Assembly (NCBI GenBank): GCA_030998225.1
Contig: JAPYXD010000466.1
Coordinates: forward strand, 5,001,001 to 5,065,000
DNA length: 64,000 bases
Reading direction: 5' to 3'
Source of the DNA: Diplolepis rosae
Taxonomy: Eukaryota; Arthropoda; Insecta; Hymenoptera; Diplolepididae
The notes below the pieces were generated by a model. The model made no database searches. It was not told the DNA's origin and saw only the letters and a program-made list of their open reading frames with translations. Positions within the stretch are counted from its first letter, which is position 1, and every line of letters starts with the position of its first letter. Of this stretch, positions 1-10,895 are shown one piece after another. The position numbers and the translations under genes were made by a program.

Positions 1-106
1 GAGCAGGCTTCTTATAATATTTTGCGAGCTTTTCTTCAGTTTCTTTGATTGAATTTCCTCGTAGAAAATAATGTTTAATAAGCACGCGAAACTCGCTTTT
101 TCCCAT
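1..106 (-). CDS. mariner transposase, N-terminal fragment
   Basis: Thirty-five codons run without a stop from the ATG at 104-106 to the window edge. They begin MGKSEFRVLIKHYFLRGNS and continue with a helix rich in K and E. This matches the start of the paired-type helix-turn-helix domain of mariner transposases, which binds the terminal inverted repeats in the nucleus; the short RVLI.HYFLRG run is characteristic. The ATG is chosen because homology begins there and a terminal repeat sits 150 bases upstream. The catalytic DD34D domain lies outside the window, so activity is unknown. Confidence 0.75.
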   Translation of the reverse strand, partial: MGKSEFRVLIKHYFLRGNSIKETEEKLAKYYKKPA

Positions 107-287
107 GGTTTTGTTTTAACAATGAAAAACTAAATTCAACTGGCTGTAAGAAATTTTCTAATCAACGTACTGAATTCAAACTTTGTATACGCACTGATAT
201 TAGATGACATTCTCTTAGAGTAGTAACATATTTATGATAACAGCACCATCTTTCAAGAATTCACGGACTTATTGAACTACCCTCGTA
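1..287 (-). mobile_element. 5' part of a mariner transposon, cut by the window edge
   Basis: The element lies on the minus strand. Its outer end is at about 259-287, where the minus strand begins TACGAGGGTAGTTCAATAAG, a mariner-type terminal sequence next to a TA. About 150 bases of untranslated DNA separate this end from the transposase start at 106. The rest of the element is outside the window, so its state cannot be judged. Confidence 0.7.
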
Positions 288-1201
288 TAAAACCAGAATC
301 CGAGTAAATATAATACCAAATTCTGGGTAGATATAACACCTAGCTTTTTCTGCAATAATCCAAGTTTCGAATTGTGAAAAGTGTATTTGTGCCAACTCGA
401 ATCTAATCCGAACTTAAAGGTTTCAAGTGGCCCAGAATCATTCCAATTGAATTCTAATCATTCAGGCCACGTGACGTCGGTAATTGAAATTATAGTATGT
501 AAGGCTATTCGAAAATTATGATCTAAAATGGATTTCTGGTACCAGGCAGAACTTTTTGGATTTTTTGTATATAAATACAAATAACATTATGTGACACGAA
601 ATCAGTACTCCTCGGCATTTTGACTCTTGAGGCTGGTCCCACAGTGCGTCAAACACTGGAACGTGAATTAACGAAACAGTGACAGTTGATAACAGCGCTT
701 TGATGACATCAGAACGTACGCGCATCGATGACATGTACGAATCTTAGGATATATCACAGCCCCACCACGCTACCTTCCCACTGCCTCAGAGGGAAGGTGA
801 AGTAGTAGGGGCTGCCCCTCGAGAGTCGAAATACGGAGGCCTGCATGTTTAGCATAAAACGAAAAGGCGCCAAATTGTGTAGACAGTAACGCTGCCAACG
901 GTGATAAACTATTTATGAGCGTAATTGTATAGTGTTTCACGATGAATACCGAAAAAAATGGTCGTCGCGAATGCAAAATTTCACCAAATAAGTTTTACTG
1001 CTGGCATGTAAAGCGAGAAGATTTTTTTCAACATACAAGGAAAAGTTAAAAAATATACCTATTTTGTGTACAATATTTGTTTTTATCTTCATATTCTGTG
1101 TTTTATGCTGCAATATATCAATAAAAATTTGTATCGTTGGTTTTTCTTCAATAGTTTTTGATAAAATAAAAATACGTATATACTGGATGTTTACTTTTTT
1201 A
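288..1201. other. unassigned AT-rich spacer
   Basis: No gene, transposon end or tandem repeat was recognised. Short open frames here lack recognisable motifs. The stretch ends at the TA target site of the next mariner. Confidence 0.5.
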
Positions 1202-2017
1202 TTAGGTGTGCAACTAAGTTCCCGCTGTTTATCAATAGATGGCTCCAGCAGTAAGTGCTGGTCGATTTTGACATATCAAAACGTCATGAACCAAGCTTAG
1301 ACATGTGGTAAACAAACCGTTTTCACACATTAGTGATTCATGCGATGAAAACGGCGGCTGAAGTACATCGAGATCTCCGAAAAGTTTACGGAGATGCTGC
1401 TCTAAGTGACACAACGTGCCATGATTGGTTCGCTTCAAAGACGGTCATTTCAATGTTGACAATCCTCCGCGTGAAGGAAGACCAAAAACCTTCGAAGACG
1501 CTGATGTTATTTATTATGTGCTGTTGAAACCAAACGAAACCATCATTGGGGAACGGTATCGAACGCAATTGATGCGTTTGAGCTGAACACTGCGCGAAAA
1601 ACGGCCACAATACAAGCAGAAGCACGAAAAAGTGATTCTACAGCATGACAGTGATCGGCCTCACGTTGCCAAACCCGTTAAAACCTACCTGGAAACGCTC
1701 AAATGGGAAGTCCTATCCCACCCACCGTATTTCCCAGATATTGCGCCGTCCAATTATTACTTGTTCCGGTCGATGGCTTTTGGTGTGACTGATCAGGAGT
1801 TCCGCTCATATGAAGCCATCGAAAAATGTCTTGATTCATGGATAGCCTCAAAATATGAACACTTTTACCGTAACGGTATTTGAGCTCTACCAGAAAGATG
1901 GGGAAAAGTTGTAGCTAATGATGAGCAATACTTTGAATGTTTCATTTTTAACCATTCTTCCACAATAAAGTTGAAATTTACATTTAAAAAACAGCGGGAA
2001 CTGAGTTGCGCACCTTA
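1202..2017 (+). mobile_element. internally deleted mariner transposon
   Basis: Inverted ends are visible: TTAGGTGTGCAACTAAGTTC on the left and, read on the minus strand from the right end, AGGTGCGCAACTCAGTTCCC. Both continue with CCGCTG. The left end follows a TA. The element is about 815 bp against roughly 1.3 kb for complete mariners, and the missing part is the middle of the transposase. It abuts the poly-A tail of the neighbouring non-LTR element almost directly. Confidence 0.85.
1345..1883 (+). pseudogene. mariner transposase remnant (frameshifted, internally deleted, catalytic D changed to N)
   Basis: The first part (about 1345-1435) encodes a helix-turn-helix region with VHRDLRKVYGDAALSD and a C..WF motif. 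A frameshift follows near 1436, and the other frame continues with a mariner-like GRP linker. The middle, including the first catalytic aspartate, is gone. The last part (1632-1883) carries the second catalytic D in LQHDSDRPHVA. Thirty-four residues later the expected third D of the DD34D triad is N, in PDIAPSNYYLF. A nonfunctional relic: known family architecture, damage seen directly. Confidence 0.85.
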
Positions 2018-2023
2018 AAGTTA

Positions 2024-3549
2024 TTTTTTTAATTTTCTTAATTTTTTTTCTCTTCTTTTTTTTTTGAGGAAGGGAGAACTGCTTTTTGCACCGTCAAGGG
2101 GATTCCATGCCCCCCTGGTGTGTGGGGCTCTGCTGCTTACGCAGCCCTACTCACTAAAACTCCCTCCCTGTCTCTAGGCCATGTGTTCCCACCCCGGAAC
2201 ATGCCCCACCTCAACGCATCTCCAGCAGCACCTGCTGCGGTCTGGCCCTCGGCAGTCTGCCGCTATATGCCCGAAGCCAAGGCAGCGGAAGCACCGATTT
2301 ACCTCCTTTTTCCTGCGCACCCTACAGGATACCCACCCGATCTTGATGTGGGTCCCCTTGAGCAGCTTCAGCGCCGTTGCCTCCTCTAAAATCACATACG
2401 CCTTCCAGTTTCCTCCATAAAGTGTCTTGCTTAGAGAGACCCTTAACTCCAGCCCTGGTTCTTGATCGAAGAAGCTTCTGACGGCATCCTCGACGTCTTC
2501 CGCTTCGATGGTTGGTTCCAGGTCGGCGATCTCAACCTCGATCCGGGGGATGAGATGACGGACCGTCCCCCTGGTTCCAATTACCTCTTTAAAGGCGGTT
2601 TCCAGACTCCCTCTGCTTTTTGTAGAACATTTCAGTTCTACCAGCAAGTCCTTGGAGCGCGTCTCCCTGATTCCCTGGACTATGGCACCCAGTTCGTCAA
2701 CGTTGATGCGCTTCTTAAGTTAGCGCAGGATAGAAGCGTAGCTCGTTCCCTCCGCGGGTTTTATGAACAGCGCTTCCGAACGAAGACGGCGAGGCCTCTC
2801 TGGTGTTTTGGTAGGCTTCTTCCCATTCTTCTTCCGGAGGTTCTCTTGTTGGAGACCTCCACCCACTTCTCTTCTTTATTGAAGGCTTTCGACCTCTTCT
2901 CTGCCGGTTTCTTTGCCGCAGACACCACCGGACTCACAGTCGGCTCTCGAAGCCACTTGCGCGTGTCCGACGTGGACCTCGCAGCCAGTTGTGGAAGGTT
3001 TGGATACTCTCGTCCGCAACTTCCTTGCTTTTCGGTAGTCTTACCTCCTTCATCTTCTGTACCATCAAGTACTCGAAGGAATCGAGGTAGCCAACAGTAT
3101 CCTTCATGTCGTATTGCAGGGGCCCGGAGCTCCTTCTTCTCCTCCTGAATGCGGTCCTTGATAGGGAGGTGCATATTTTTCTTGCTCCTGGAAAAGCTGT
3201 CCATCTTCTCCAGGGCTGACTCCACCTTCTGTAAGATCTCCAGCTGCCTCTCATTCCTTTCGTGGAGCCAGTCCCGGTACTGCCTTACCTGGGGCTTATC
3301 GCTCTCGAAAGGATCCGGCGTCTTCTCCGTCACATCCAACTCACCTCCAAACAACTCCTCACACATCTTTTTATTTAAATTTGACGTTTCCATATTAATC
3401 CCACGAGTAGCTAGGGAAGTATTCGGTCCGCCCCTGCAGAGCCCCGCATGCAGGGGTAAGGCCTCAATACACTAGGAGGTGGCCTGGTTTCCTAGAGACA
3501 CCGTGTGAGACACCACTCCCTGGTGCCATGCAGCCCTCGGCACGGTAGT
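2024..3549 (-). mobile_element. R1-like non-LTR retrotransposon, copy 1, without reverse transcriptase
   Basis: On the minus strand the order is 5' untranslated region (3549-3394), ORF1 (3393-2174), a short 3' untranslated region (about 2173-2067) and an A-rich tail (T-run at about 2030-2066 on the plus strand). The large ORF2 expected for this class is absent: ORF1 runs in its second zinc knuckle straight into the 3' region. A second copy at 58742-60295 shares the 5' region (GCACCAGGGAGTGGTGTCT is common to both) and ORF1. I infer an internal deletion. The clade is inferred only from the gag-like ORF1. Confidence 0.75.
2174..3393 (-). pseudogene. gag-like ORF1 of non-LTR retrotransposon, copy 1, frameshifted and truncated
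   Basis: Starts at the ATG at 3391-3393 (METSNLNKKMCEELFGGEL). A charged, helical N-terminal half with a WLHERNERQLEILQ stretch runs to about 2761. A frameshift then moves into the frame 2647-2174, which holds an RRM-like middle region and a first CCHC knuckle (CFRCLGFGHIAADC) followed by CWRCVEVGH, where the second knuckle breaks off. ORF1 proteins of this type bind element RNA in the ribonucleoprotein particle. The equivalent region of copy 2 continues into complete knuckles, so the break here is a deletion joint. Confidence 0.8.
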
Positions 3550-3596
3550 TAAATTTGTAACCTAGTGTAATTTATATCGTATTGCGAATATATATA

Positions 3597-4353
3597 AAGG
3601 GTTTCCCAATAGGGGTGATATGATTTTGAATATCCCTATCGGGCTCATTTGAACTGAAATTTTTGACGTCTGCTGTCAGTTGTCATCAGTAAGGTTTGCC
3701 ATTTAATCATGAGTAGTTTCACGCTTCCACAACGTTTGGAAATTGTCCAATTATTTTATCAAAATTCGAGAAGTTTTGTCGGTGTTCAAAGAGCATATCG
3801 TGCAAAATATGGTCGTCATTCTGCTCCATCCGCGCTCTCAATTCGTCGAATAATCGATAAGTTGGAGAGTGAATTTACTCTATTGGATACTAAGCCTAAA
3901 AATCGTATGCGTACCGCACGTTCTACACAGAATATAGCCGCCGTACAGGCCAGTATCGAGGAAAACCGTGAATTGTCCGTGCCACGCCGATCTCAGGAAT
4001 TGGGCCTGTCCAGGATGACTACCTGGCGTATTTTGCGATTGGATCTTGGCCTGCATCCCTATAAGATGATTCTGGCCCAAGAACTGAAGCCTAATGACCA
4101 TCGTTTGCGTCGGGAGTTCGCGGATTGGGCTCTGGAATCAATTGAAAATGATCCCAATTTTCATCAAAAAATCATCTTTTCTGATGAGGCGCATTTTTGG
4201 CTCAAGTCTCGGGGGACATTTGGCCAATATATTGTTTAAATCATAAATGGCATAGAATATCCAATATAATAAAAAAGATTTCGATCAATTCCGAATGAAT
4301 ATTCAGTGTTTTTTTTCAATTTCAAAACATATCACCCTTATTGGGAAACCCTT
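3597..4353 (+). mobile_element. deleted DD41D (rosa-like) Tc1/mariner element, copy 1
   Basis: Inverted ends AAAGGGTTTCCCAATA[G/A]GGG followed by TGATATG lie at 3597-3622 and 4328-4353. Each end is flanked by TA (3595-3596 and 4354-4355), the standard Tc1/mariner duplication. At 757 bp it is about half of a full-length element: the 5' half of the transposase is kept and the catalytic C-terminal half is lost. It inserted just beyond the 5' end of the R1-like element. Confidence 0.85.
3709..4239 (+). pseudogene. DD41D-type transposase, N-terminal half
   Basis: The open frame of 176 codons starts MSSFTLPQRLEIVQLFYQNS and has two helix-turn-helix regions (residues about 1-60 and 70-115, with LSVPRRSQELGLSRMTTWRIL), which bind the terminal repeats. 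The first catalytic aspartate is present in IIFSDEAHFWL near residue 160. Then the frame runs GTFGQYIV-stop into the 3' terminal region. The second and third catalytic residues are absent. It could still bind terminal repeats but could not cut DNA (inference from family knowledge). Copies at 60308-61052 and 40806-41471 keep the missing catalytic part. Confidence 0.85.
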
Positions 4354-4539
4354 TACAATATTTTGATTATTTAATTTAAACAAATTATTTATATGTAAAA
4401 CTAGATCAAAAATATGAGGAAGTATTGAATGCAAACTTCATTAAGTAATTTATGTAAGAAAAATTTATATTTATTGAATAAAAACTGAATATATTAATTT
4501 TTTAATTTTAAGTCATGAAATATATAAAATGGCTAATAT

Positions 4540-4959
4540 GTGGATGGTTATATGTATAGGCCGAAAAAAAATTTGAAAGCGTGCATCTTGAATGTGCCAG
4601 GAGGAATCGAACCTCCGAGTATACGTGCCTTTCCGGGGACTTACTGCGATAAACACACCAAGTCAACACCGCTTATAGCATTTCAAACATTTTTTCGGTA
4701 TATTTCACTTATTAGTTTAGCCGTAGTATTAATCAAAGAAATAAATAATAAATACCTCCATCGCGGTAAGGCACCCCTTTTGATTGATACCGGTTCGGGA
4801 TTGGGTCATACTCAAGTCAAGTGCTTTTTGCGAAGAGCTGAGGAGGCTGAAAAAAGGCTCGATGAATTACAACGAGCAAAGAAGGTTTCCGTTAAAGAAA
4901 CCTCCGGGTCTTTAAACTTCTCAAGCGGCCATCGCCCGAGCACGTCCATGAGCCGCTAA
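4540..4959 (+). CDS. hypothetical ORF, probably a relic
   Basis: A 139-codon open frame. I do not recognise it. The first part overlaps the tRNA-like arm on the other strand and looks noncoding. The second part (from about 4770) is charged and could form a short helix (FLRRAEEAEKRLDELQRAKK), followed by a Ser-rich tail and a stop. GC content rises locally from about 4760 to 4975, unlike the surrounding AT-rich DNA, which fits a fragment of former coding or viral/transposon origin. No promoter or splice signal was decisive. Confidence 0.2.
   Translation: MDGYMYRPKKNLKACILNVPGGIEPPSIRAFPGTYCDKHTKSTPLIAFQTFFRYISLISLAVVLIKEINNKYLHRGKAPLLIDTGSGLGHTQVKCFLRRAEEAEKRLDELQRAKKVSVKETSGSLNFSSGHRPSTSMSR
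4594..4618 (-). other. tRNA T-arm-like hairpin
   Basis: On the minus strand GGAGG TTCGATT CCTCC forms a perfect 5-bp stem with a 7-base loop, followed by TGGCACA, which looks like a tRNA 3' acceptor strand. I could not find a pairing 5' acceptor strand (TGTGCCA) 60-90 bases upstream, so a full tRNA gene is not supported. It may be the 3' half of a tRNA pseudogene or SINE head. Confidence 0.3.
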
Positions 4960-5760
4960 GCCCCTGCAAAATCAAACAACTAGTGCTCACTATTTCGAAA
5001 GATAAATTATCAAACGGACCCAACTTTGCTTAATATATTAACTAGACAGTAAATCTACGGAATGACTAAGTAGAAATGATTTAGAAAAGCAGCGTTAGAT
5101 TCGCCAAAAATTAAACTAAGTATATTCAAAATTCTTGCCACAGCTATTACAAATATACCTCGCGATAGCCGTAAAATGTAAAGAAAAGGATTATGCCACT
5201 AAAAATGTATTCAATTAATTTACTTTTTACTAAATTTTACAAAATACGAAATTGAACATAAACGAAGGAGTGGCTTGTCTCATCAAAATATATCGAATCT
5301 AACTGGGCTCCCCCAAATTGATGATCCTGAATGAAGGGAACAAGTGTTTTATAAATGGAGCTCGTGTGCGATCAGATTCGATGGGTGTCTCCGTTGCTAT
5401 TGATTAGGAGATTATCTCGGGCTCTTTCGCAAATAATGCGCTTGTAACTAAGAGCTCGTATATCGCGATGAGTTCACTCTTGTGTATAACGTGGTCAATC
5501 ACAGTCAGATGCTCCATCAGAGACCAACTGTTTTATTGCGCATTCGAATGCAAGAAGCAGCGCGTACTCTCTTTCACTTTAGAGAAACTTGGTAAAAAAA
5601 AATCAATGAAGAATCATTTATAAATCTAGAGAAAACTATAAATAGTCGTATTTTCAAGCAGAAAATTGAACATGCTTTCAAATAAAAATTCTGTTAATAT
5701 TTTCGAAAAGACCCCAAGTGAGCATACGCTTAGAAATAGTTTGATGGCACACTAAAAAAA

Positions 5761-5884
5761 TTTGTTGAGTCAACAAACAATGGCTTATGGATAAAACATA
5801 TAAAAACTGGCGAATGCGTCAACAAAGCATGCATGATAAACACGAGTTTGATACGCGATCATAGAAGTTTGTTGAGTCAACAAA
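5761..5884. repeat. pair of 17-bp palindromes
   Basis: The odd palindrome TTTGTTGAGTCAACAAA occurs exactly twice, at 5761-5777 and 5868-5884, 107 bases apart. Each copy could be a dimer-binding operator-like site or the end of a tiny element. Nothing else in the interval is recognisable. Confidence 0.6.
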
Positions 5885-6044
5885 CGCTCGTTATTGCAAT
5901 GAATGCGTGATCTCAGAACACTGCAAATGTTGGTCTGCTAATATTTAACACTCAAACCAAAAACAGTATCCCTTCGATGGCATTAAAAATTGATGGTGCC
6001 ACAATAGAAGTTAATCCTCAATCAAAAAAAAGACACTCATACCC

Positions 6045-6224
6045 AGTACTGCTTCAGTATGGAGTTCAAGTGCTGGCTAGAAGCCGACTTAAGAGTTGTG
6101 CCGAGCGTTGGCGCAGTACTGGTTTAGTACTGCCCCAGTATGAAGTCCAAGTGTTGCTAGAATCTGAATTGGAAGTTTTTCCGAGCGTAGGCGCGGTACT
6201 GGTTTAGCACTGCCCTAGTACAGA
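6045..6224 (+). repeat. 80-bp tandem repeat, about 2.25 copies
   Basis: The words AGTACTG / AGCACTG recur at 6045, 6125 and 6205, giving an 80-bp period. The units contain 'ccgagcg(t)tggcgc(a/g)gtactggttt'. An open frame across 5977-6207 exists only because of the repeat and is not taken as a gene. Confidence 0.75.
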
Positions 6225-6962
6225 TACAGATTAATTACTTAATTTATTCAGTGGCGTTATGCTTCTCACTTATTCATATTGTACTTGAATGAAACTTACT
6301 GCTCGTTAAATCTGAATTAACTAAGAATGACTAATTTAAAAGTGGAAAAAGCAAAAAGTTAGTCAATTATTTAATTAGTTATGTATTTAACTAATTACAC
6401 AGGCCCTCAAAAAAAAAAATGTCTGTGCGAAGAATGCCACTATGCTATTCCCATGTATTTTTCCCGCTGAAACCAAAGATGTGCCGACATTTGCGGCACG
6501 AGCGGAGCGAGTGCTGCTGGTCGGGGGGGCAGGCGTCAAATACATCTATAAATTAAGGTTTAGATTTCTATTTCCTTGTTTCCATCCTTGGTAATTATCA
6601 TAGACTAGCATGCATCTGTCAACGGACTTTTTGGGTAAGGTATCAGTTTCTACTATTAATTGAGCTTCAGTTTCAAAGTTTTTATTAATTTCTTTTCATC
6701 TGTCGATTCATCAGATGATATGTCATTCATTTTATTTTTTTATTTTTGTTACACTTCAGTCACTACTATTAAATTCTAAATAATATCCACTCATTGCCAC
6801 TAATAAACATTAGCAGAGAGCGGACAAATTTTGACGCTTGAGGTTATCGACGTTTTTACTCCCGCTATTATAGAGGGCGCGCATATAGCTTGACCAATGC
6901 ATGAAAGTTAGACTTTCTGCCGTGAAATTCGTGCCGAAACCACGTACTTTCGACTAGGGTAG
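6225..6962. other. unassigned AT-rich DNA
   Basis: AT-rich with a short GC patch at about 6480-6535 that includes a small inverted repeat GTGCCG...CGGCAC. No gene or element ends were recognised. Confidence 0.4.
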
Positions 6963-7175
6963 TAAGAAAAATTCGTATATGCGCCGAAGTCACATAAAAT
7001 AGAATATGTGCCAATGCACACAATTCGGGTAATTACGAGACTCGCTTAAAATGTTCGCAGAACTGGTCGCGCCTCGGCTTCGTCTCGGCATTGTCTCGGC
7101 TTCGATCTCCTGCGAGCATTGTCGCTCGTCGCGCAATTACCCTCATTATGCGCCTAGGCACATAATATACTATTA
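6963..7175. repeat. A/B-family dispersed repeat (partial A plus complete B unit)
   Basis: The end of repeat family A (CGTATATGCGCCGAAGTCAC at about 6976) is followed by B, a unit of about 170 bp with inverted ends TATGTGCCAATGCACACAAT / TATGTGCCTAGGCGCATAAT, and a hairpin word TGCGAGCATTGTCGC. The same A-B neighbourhood recurs at 21395-21810 and 41522-42384, so the two modules travel together. Confidence 0.6.
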
Positions 7176-7349
7176 CAGCATAAAAAGTCAATAACTTTTT
7201 GATTGACGGCGACTGGCACAACACTAAAAGGTTGCGGCGCTAGTCTTGGTGATTGTGTCTGAGGACTGGCACATTGGCAGGTTGCGTGATCCAGTGTCCG
7301 GATTGTTTATTTATTAACATAAGAATAATAAAAGAATTAAAAGAATTGG

Positions 7350-7711
7350 AGTCTACATAACCAAATATAGAATAGGGAAAGGGCAAAGCCTGCATTCCAG
7401 ATGTGTTTGCAGTACCTGGTGAAGGGACTTTAAGCTACGGTTGTAAATAGGCAGGATGAGACATAATAGTTAAATTAAAAAAGTAGTACTAAGAGACTGA
7501 GCAAGTCTGTTTCGGCTTAAAGTAATAAATTATTCTCAAGGCTCGCCGTTTGCTTAATAATACTGCAGTTTTGGGAAAATTCCAGAGTAAAAAAGGAAAA
7601 AGGAAAAAATCAAAGCGAGTAGTTATAGGGAAATTTAGAAACGTTGAAATTTCCCAAAAGATTTTCTTATAAAATATTTCTAGTACCATAAAAGATATGC
7701 TACGTTCAACA
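7350..7711 (-). repeat. 3' LTR of the BEL/Pao element
   Basis: Same sequence as 13828-14189 with about eight differences, concentrated in the U3-like part (about 7575-7670). It is the 3' LTR because the polypurine tract lies immediately inside it at 7712-7724 on the coding strand. Confidence 0.95.
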
Positions 7712-7724
7712 TACCGCCCCACTT
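7712..7724 (-). promoter_or_regulatory. polypurine tract (plus-strand primer) of the BEL/Pao element
   Basis: On the minus strand the sequence AAGTGGGGCGGTA directly precedes the TGTTGAACG start of the 3' LTR. This is the expected place and composition for the primer of second-strand DNA synthesis. Confidence 0.8.
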
Positions 7725-7819
7725 GAACTAACATGTTCAATAAGGTTTAATGAGATAAAATTACAATTCTTTTTCTGTTTCAATGCCATTTAAAGTTAAT
7801 TAAGATTTAGATTAATTAT

Positions 7820-10800
7820 TTAATTTACATCAATAGGCAATGGTGACAGTTTCTTTATGCTCCGCTTGTAGTCACCCAGAAGGGTTTTTACCGTGGCAGT
7901 GCGAACGACGTTGTCTCTTCTTGGATGAGTTGCGATAATACGTCCGAGATTCCACCGCCAAGGAGGAGTATTATCTTCCTGCAAGATTACAAGGTCACCT
8001 ACGTTGATTGATGTCGTGGCACCAGTGTGCCATTTTTTACAAACGGTCTGCTCGTGTAGATATTCCTTATGCCAGCGAGTCCAGAAGCATTGTCGTAATT
8101 GCTGGACATGCTGCCAGGACGATAAACGATTTGCAGGTATTCCTTCAAGGGTTCTCTCCGGCAGGCTAGTCAATGAGTCACCAATAAGGAAATGTGCTGG
8201 AATCAGAGCGGCCAGGTCGTTAGGGTCGGAGGACAAAGGAGTTATAGGTCGTCAATTTAGTATCGCCTCTATTTCGATAAGGTAGGTGGAGAGCGCTTCA
8301 AAAGTGAGAAGTGCATCACCAATTACGCGACGCATGTGGTGTTTTAGAGACTTGACCGATGCTTCCCAAATCCCGCCAAAATGGGGAGAGCGAGGTGGGA
8401 TGAGGTGCCACTTTACACGTTCATTTGTGAGAAATTGAGAAACTACATTATTGTGCTCAGTAGATTGTAAGAATGAAAACATTTCATCGATTTCGTTTTT
8501 TGCACCTTGAAAATTAGTAGCATTATCGGAATGTAAATCTGAGCTTTTTCCTCTTCGAGCGAAAAACCTTTTGAGTGCCGCCAAAAAGGCCTCAGTTGTG
8601 AGGTCGCTCACAAGTTCAGTATGGACTACCTTCGTCGCGAAGCAAATAAAAATCGCGACATAAACCTTTACCTTGCTCCGATTTCTATGGCGTCTTTCTT
8701 TAATATAGAAAGGGCCACAGTAATCGATTCCAGCTTGGAAAAATGGTCGTTTATACACGAGGCGATTTTTCGGAAGATTGCCCATTAAATAATTAGGCAT
8801 TTTCGGATTTACACGATAACAGATAATACATTTGTGTATCACATGTTTCACCGCATTTCGACCATCGATTATCCAATAACGTTTCCGGATCGAGTAAAGT
8901 GTTGCTTGAGCACCGGCATGATAATTTCGGATGTGCTGTTCACGAATAAGTAGAGTTGTGAAATCGTGTTTTCACGGCAGTAAGGCCGGGTGTTTTTCGT
9001 TATAAGGCAAATCAGCATTCGCGAGACGGCCGCCAACTCTCAGTACTCCTACAGAGTCAAGGAAGGGAGTTAAGGGAGCAAGCTTGCCCTTGATACGCTT
9101 TCCCGATTTCAGAGCATTTATTTCTTCACAAAAGACTTCTTGTTGCAGTAATTTAATAACCGAGTTAGTCGCGTGTTCAAGTTCATCAATTGACAAATCC
9201 GTTTCAAATTTTTTATTTTTTGATAATTTGTGATAAAATCGCCAACAGTACGCTACCACGCGTGTCAGTTTCCCCGAGGAGGAGAATTTGTTGAACAGAT
9301 TTAAAGAGTTCTTGGTATTAATCGCGGCATTCACAGTGATGAGGCGCCTTTCTGGGATTTCTACAGCTTCGAATTTCGATTGTGGCCAGTTGGCATCGGA
9401 GTCTATGAGCCAAGATGGCCCGTTAAATCTTATATCGATGTTTAACAAATCCTTAACCGTGAGGCCTCGCGATATGTGATCGGCGGGATTGTGTTCAGAG
9501 CTTACGTGGCGCCATTCGTGTGGAGCTGTAAGCTTCTGAATCTCTGAAACGCGATTAGCTACAAATGTTTTTAACGTGTGCGGTGGAGTATTTATCCAGT
9601 TCAAGGTAATAGTCGAATCTGTCCAGAAAATCGTTTTTTCGAATGTAATTCTGCGCAGGGCTTTAATAGTACCCTCATATAAATTTGACAATAAGAGTGC
9701 AGCACAAAGTTCCAATCGCGGCAGAGAGATAGATTTTAAAGGAGCTACTCAAGATTTGGAACAAATTAAGTGGGCGTGTCCGCACCCGTATTTGTCTCGT
9801 GAGCGAATATAAATGCACGCACCATAGGCACGCTCACTTGCATCTGAAAAACAGTGAAGTTGTAAGGAAACGCGATTTTCAAGTATGACATTGCGATTTA
9901 TTTTTATATTGCGAATTAATGGCAATTGATCGCGATACTTGAGCCAGGCTGTATGTATGTCAGTAGGCAAGGACTCATCCCAGCCTGTTCCCAATTGCCA
10001 CAAATCTTGCATAATAATTTTCGCACTCACAAGAATAGGACCCAAAAGACCGAGTGGGTCAAATAGTTGCGCAATTTCCGACAATATTGTGCGTTTCGTA
10101 ATCTGTTTTGTGTTAGGTTGATTTGCTGAATACGTTAACGTATCTTCTAATGGATTCCAGTAGATGCCAAGAGTTTTTGTAGTGGAACCCAGATCCAAAC
10201 GAAGATGTGTACTCTCGGAACAATCAGGCAATGACTCGATAAGAGATGGTTGGTTAGAGGCCCATTGCCTAAGAGTTAGGCCTCCTTTACGCGCAAGCTG
10301 AATTAATTCAGCTACGATGCCTTTGGTCTCGTCCAAAATACGCGCACCTGATAGCAAATCATCAACGTATAGATCCTCCTTCAAAACGACGGAGACACGG
10401 GGAAAAGAATCAGCTTCATCGTTTGCCAGCTGCGCTAAAACTCGCGTCGCTAAAAAGGAGGAAGAAGAGGTGCCGTATGTGATCGTATTGAGCTCAAAGA
10501 TTTTGACAGGTTCCGCAGAATCTTAACGCCATAAAATTCTTTGGTATTTTCTATCATCAGGGTGAACTTTTATTATTCGATACATTTTAGCGATATCTGC
10601 TGTAAATACGCAAGCATGAAATCGAAATCGTACAAGTAATGAAAAAAGATCATCTTGTATAGTTGGTCCGGTCATCAATGTGTCGTTAAGTGACAGAGGA
10701 GTTTCGTTGTCAGACTCGATTCTTTAATAACGGGATGATGGGGTAAGAAATACCCATCGAAAGAAGAGGCATCGCTTTTCTCGGTCATGTGACCCAGTGC

Positions 10801-10895
10801 CTCATATTCGCGCATAAATTCGATGTATTGGCTTTTTATATTTTCGTTTTTATTTAAAGAACGTTCAAGCGAATAGAATCTTTTTAAGGTAGAAG
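7820..10895 (-). pseudogene. pol: BEL/Pao pol: reverse transcriptase, RNase H, integrase, DUF5641-type tail; several stops
   Basis: Pol follows gag-protease after a frameshift near 10893. Reverse transcriptase: YVDD active site at 10358-10369, with TYGTSSSSFLATRVLAQLAN just before it. RNase H: FSDASERAYGACIYI (about 9870) and FWTDSTITLNWI. Integrase: an H..H..C..C zinc-binding region at about 8800-8940, then the D-D-E core (GIDYCGPF, HSDNATNF, GGIWEASVKSL). Tail: PAHFLIGDSLTSLPE and WRWNLGRI, as in BEL DUF5641. In-frame stops separate the blocks at about 10525, 9747, 8974 and 8250, and 10500-10740 is further damaged. It would encode polyprotein enzymes of retrotransposition but cannot do so intact. 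Confidence 0.92.

Larger units (their letters stand above)
4354..5760. other. mostly unassigned AT-rich DNA
   Basis: Apart from the weak ORF and tRNA-like arm listed separately, nothing recognisable was found. No tandem repeat or transposon end is obvious between 4980 and 5750. Confidence 0.4.

Noticed and set aside
2120..3475. plus-strand open frames of up to 228 codons opposite the R1-like ORF1
   Set aside because: They are antisense shadows of a GC-rich coding sequence. Only the minus strand shows zinc knuckles and homology to the second copy.
4594..4680. complete tRNA gene on the minus strand
   Set aside because: The T arm is perfect but no 5' acceptor strand or anticodon arm could be paired.
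5977..6207. 76-codon open frame
   Set aside because: It is produced by the 80-bp tandem repeat read in one frame and has no domain.
7712..7819. env-like gene after BEL/Pao pol
   Set aside because: Only about 108 bases remain between the pol stop and the LTR, with no open frame.
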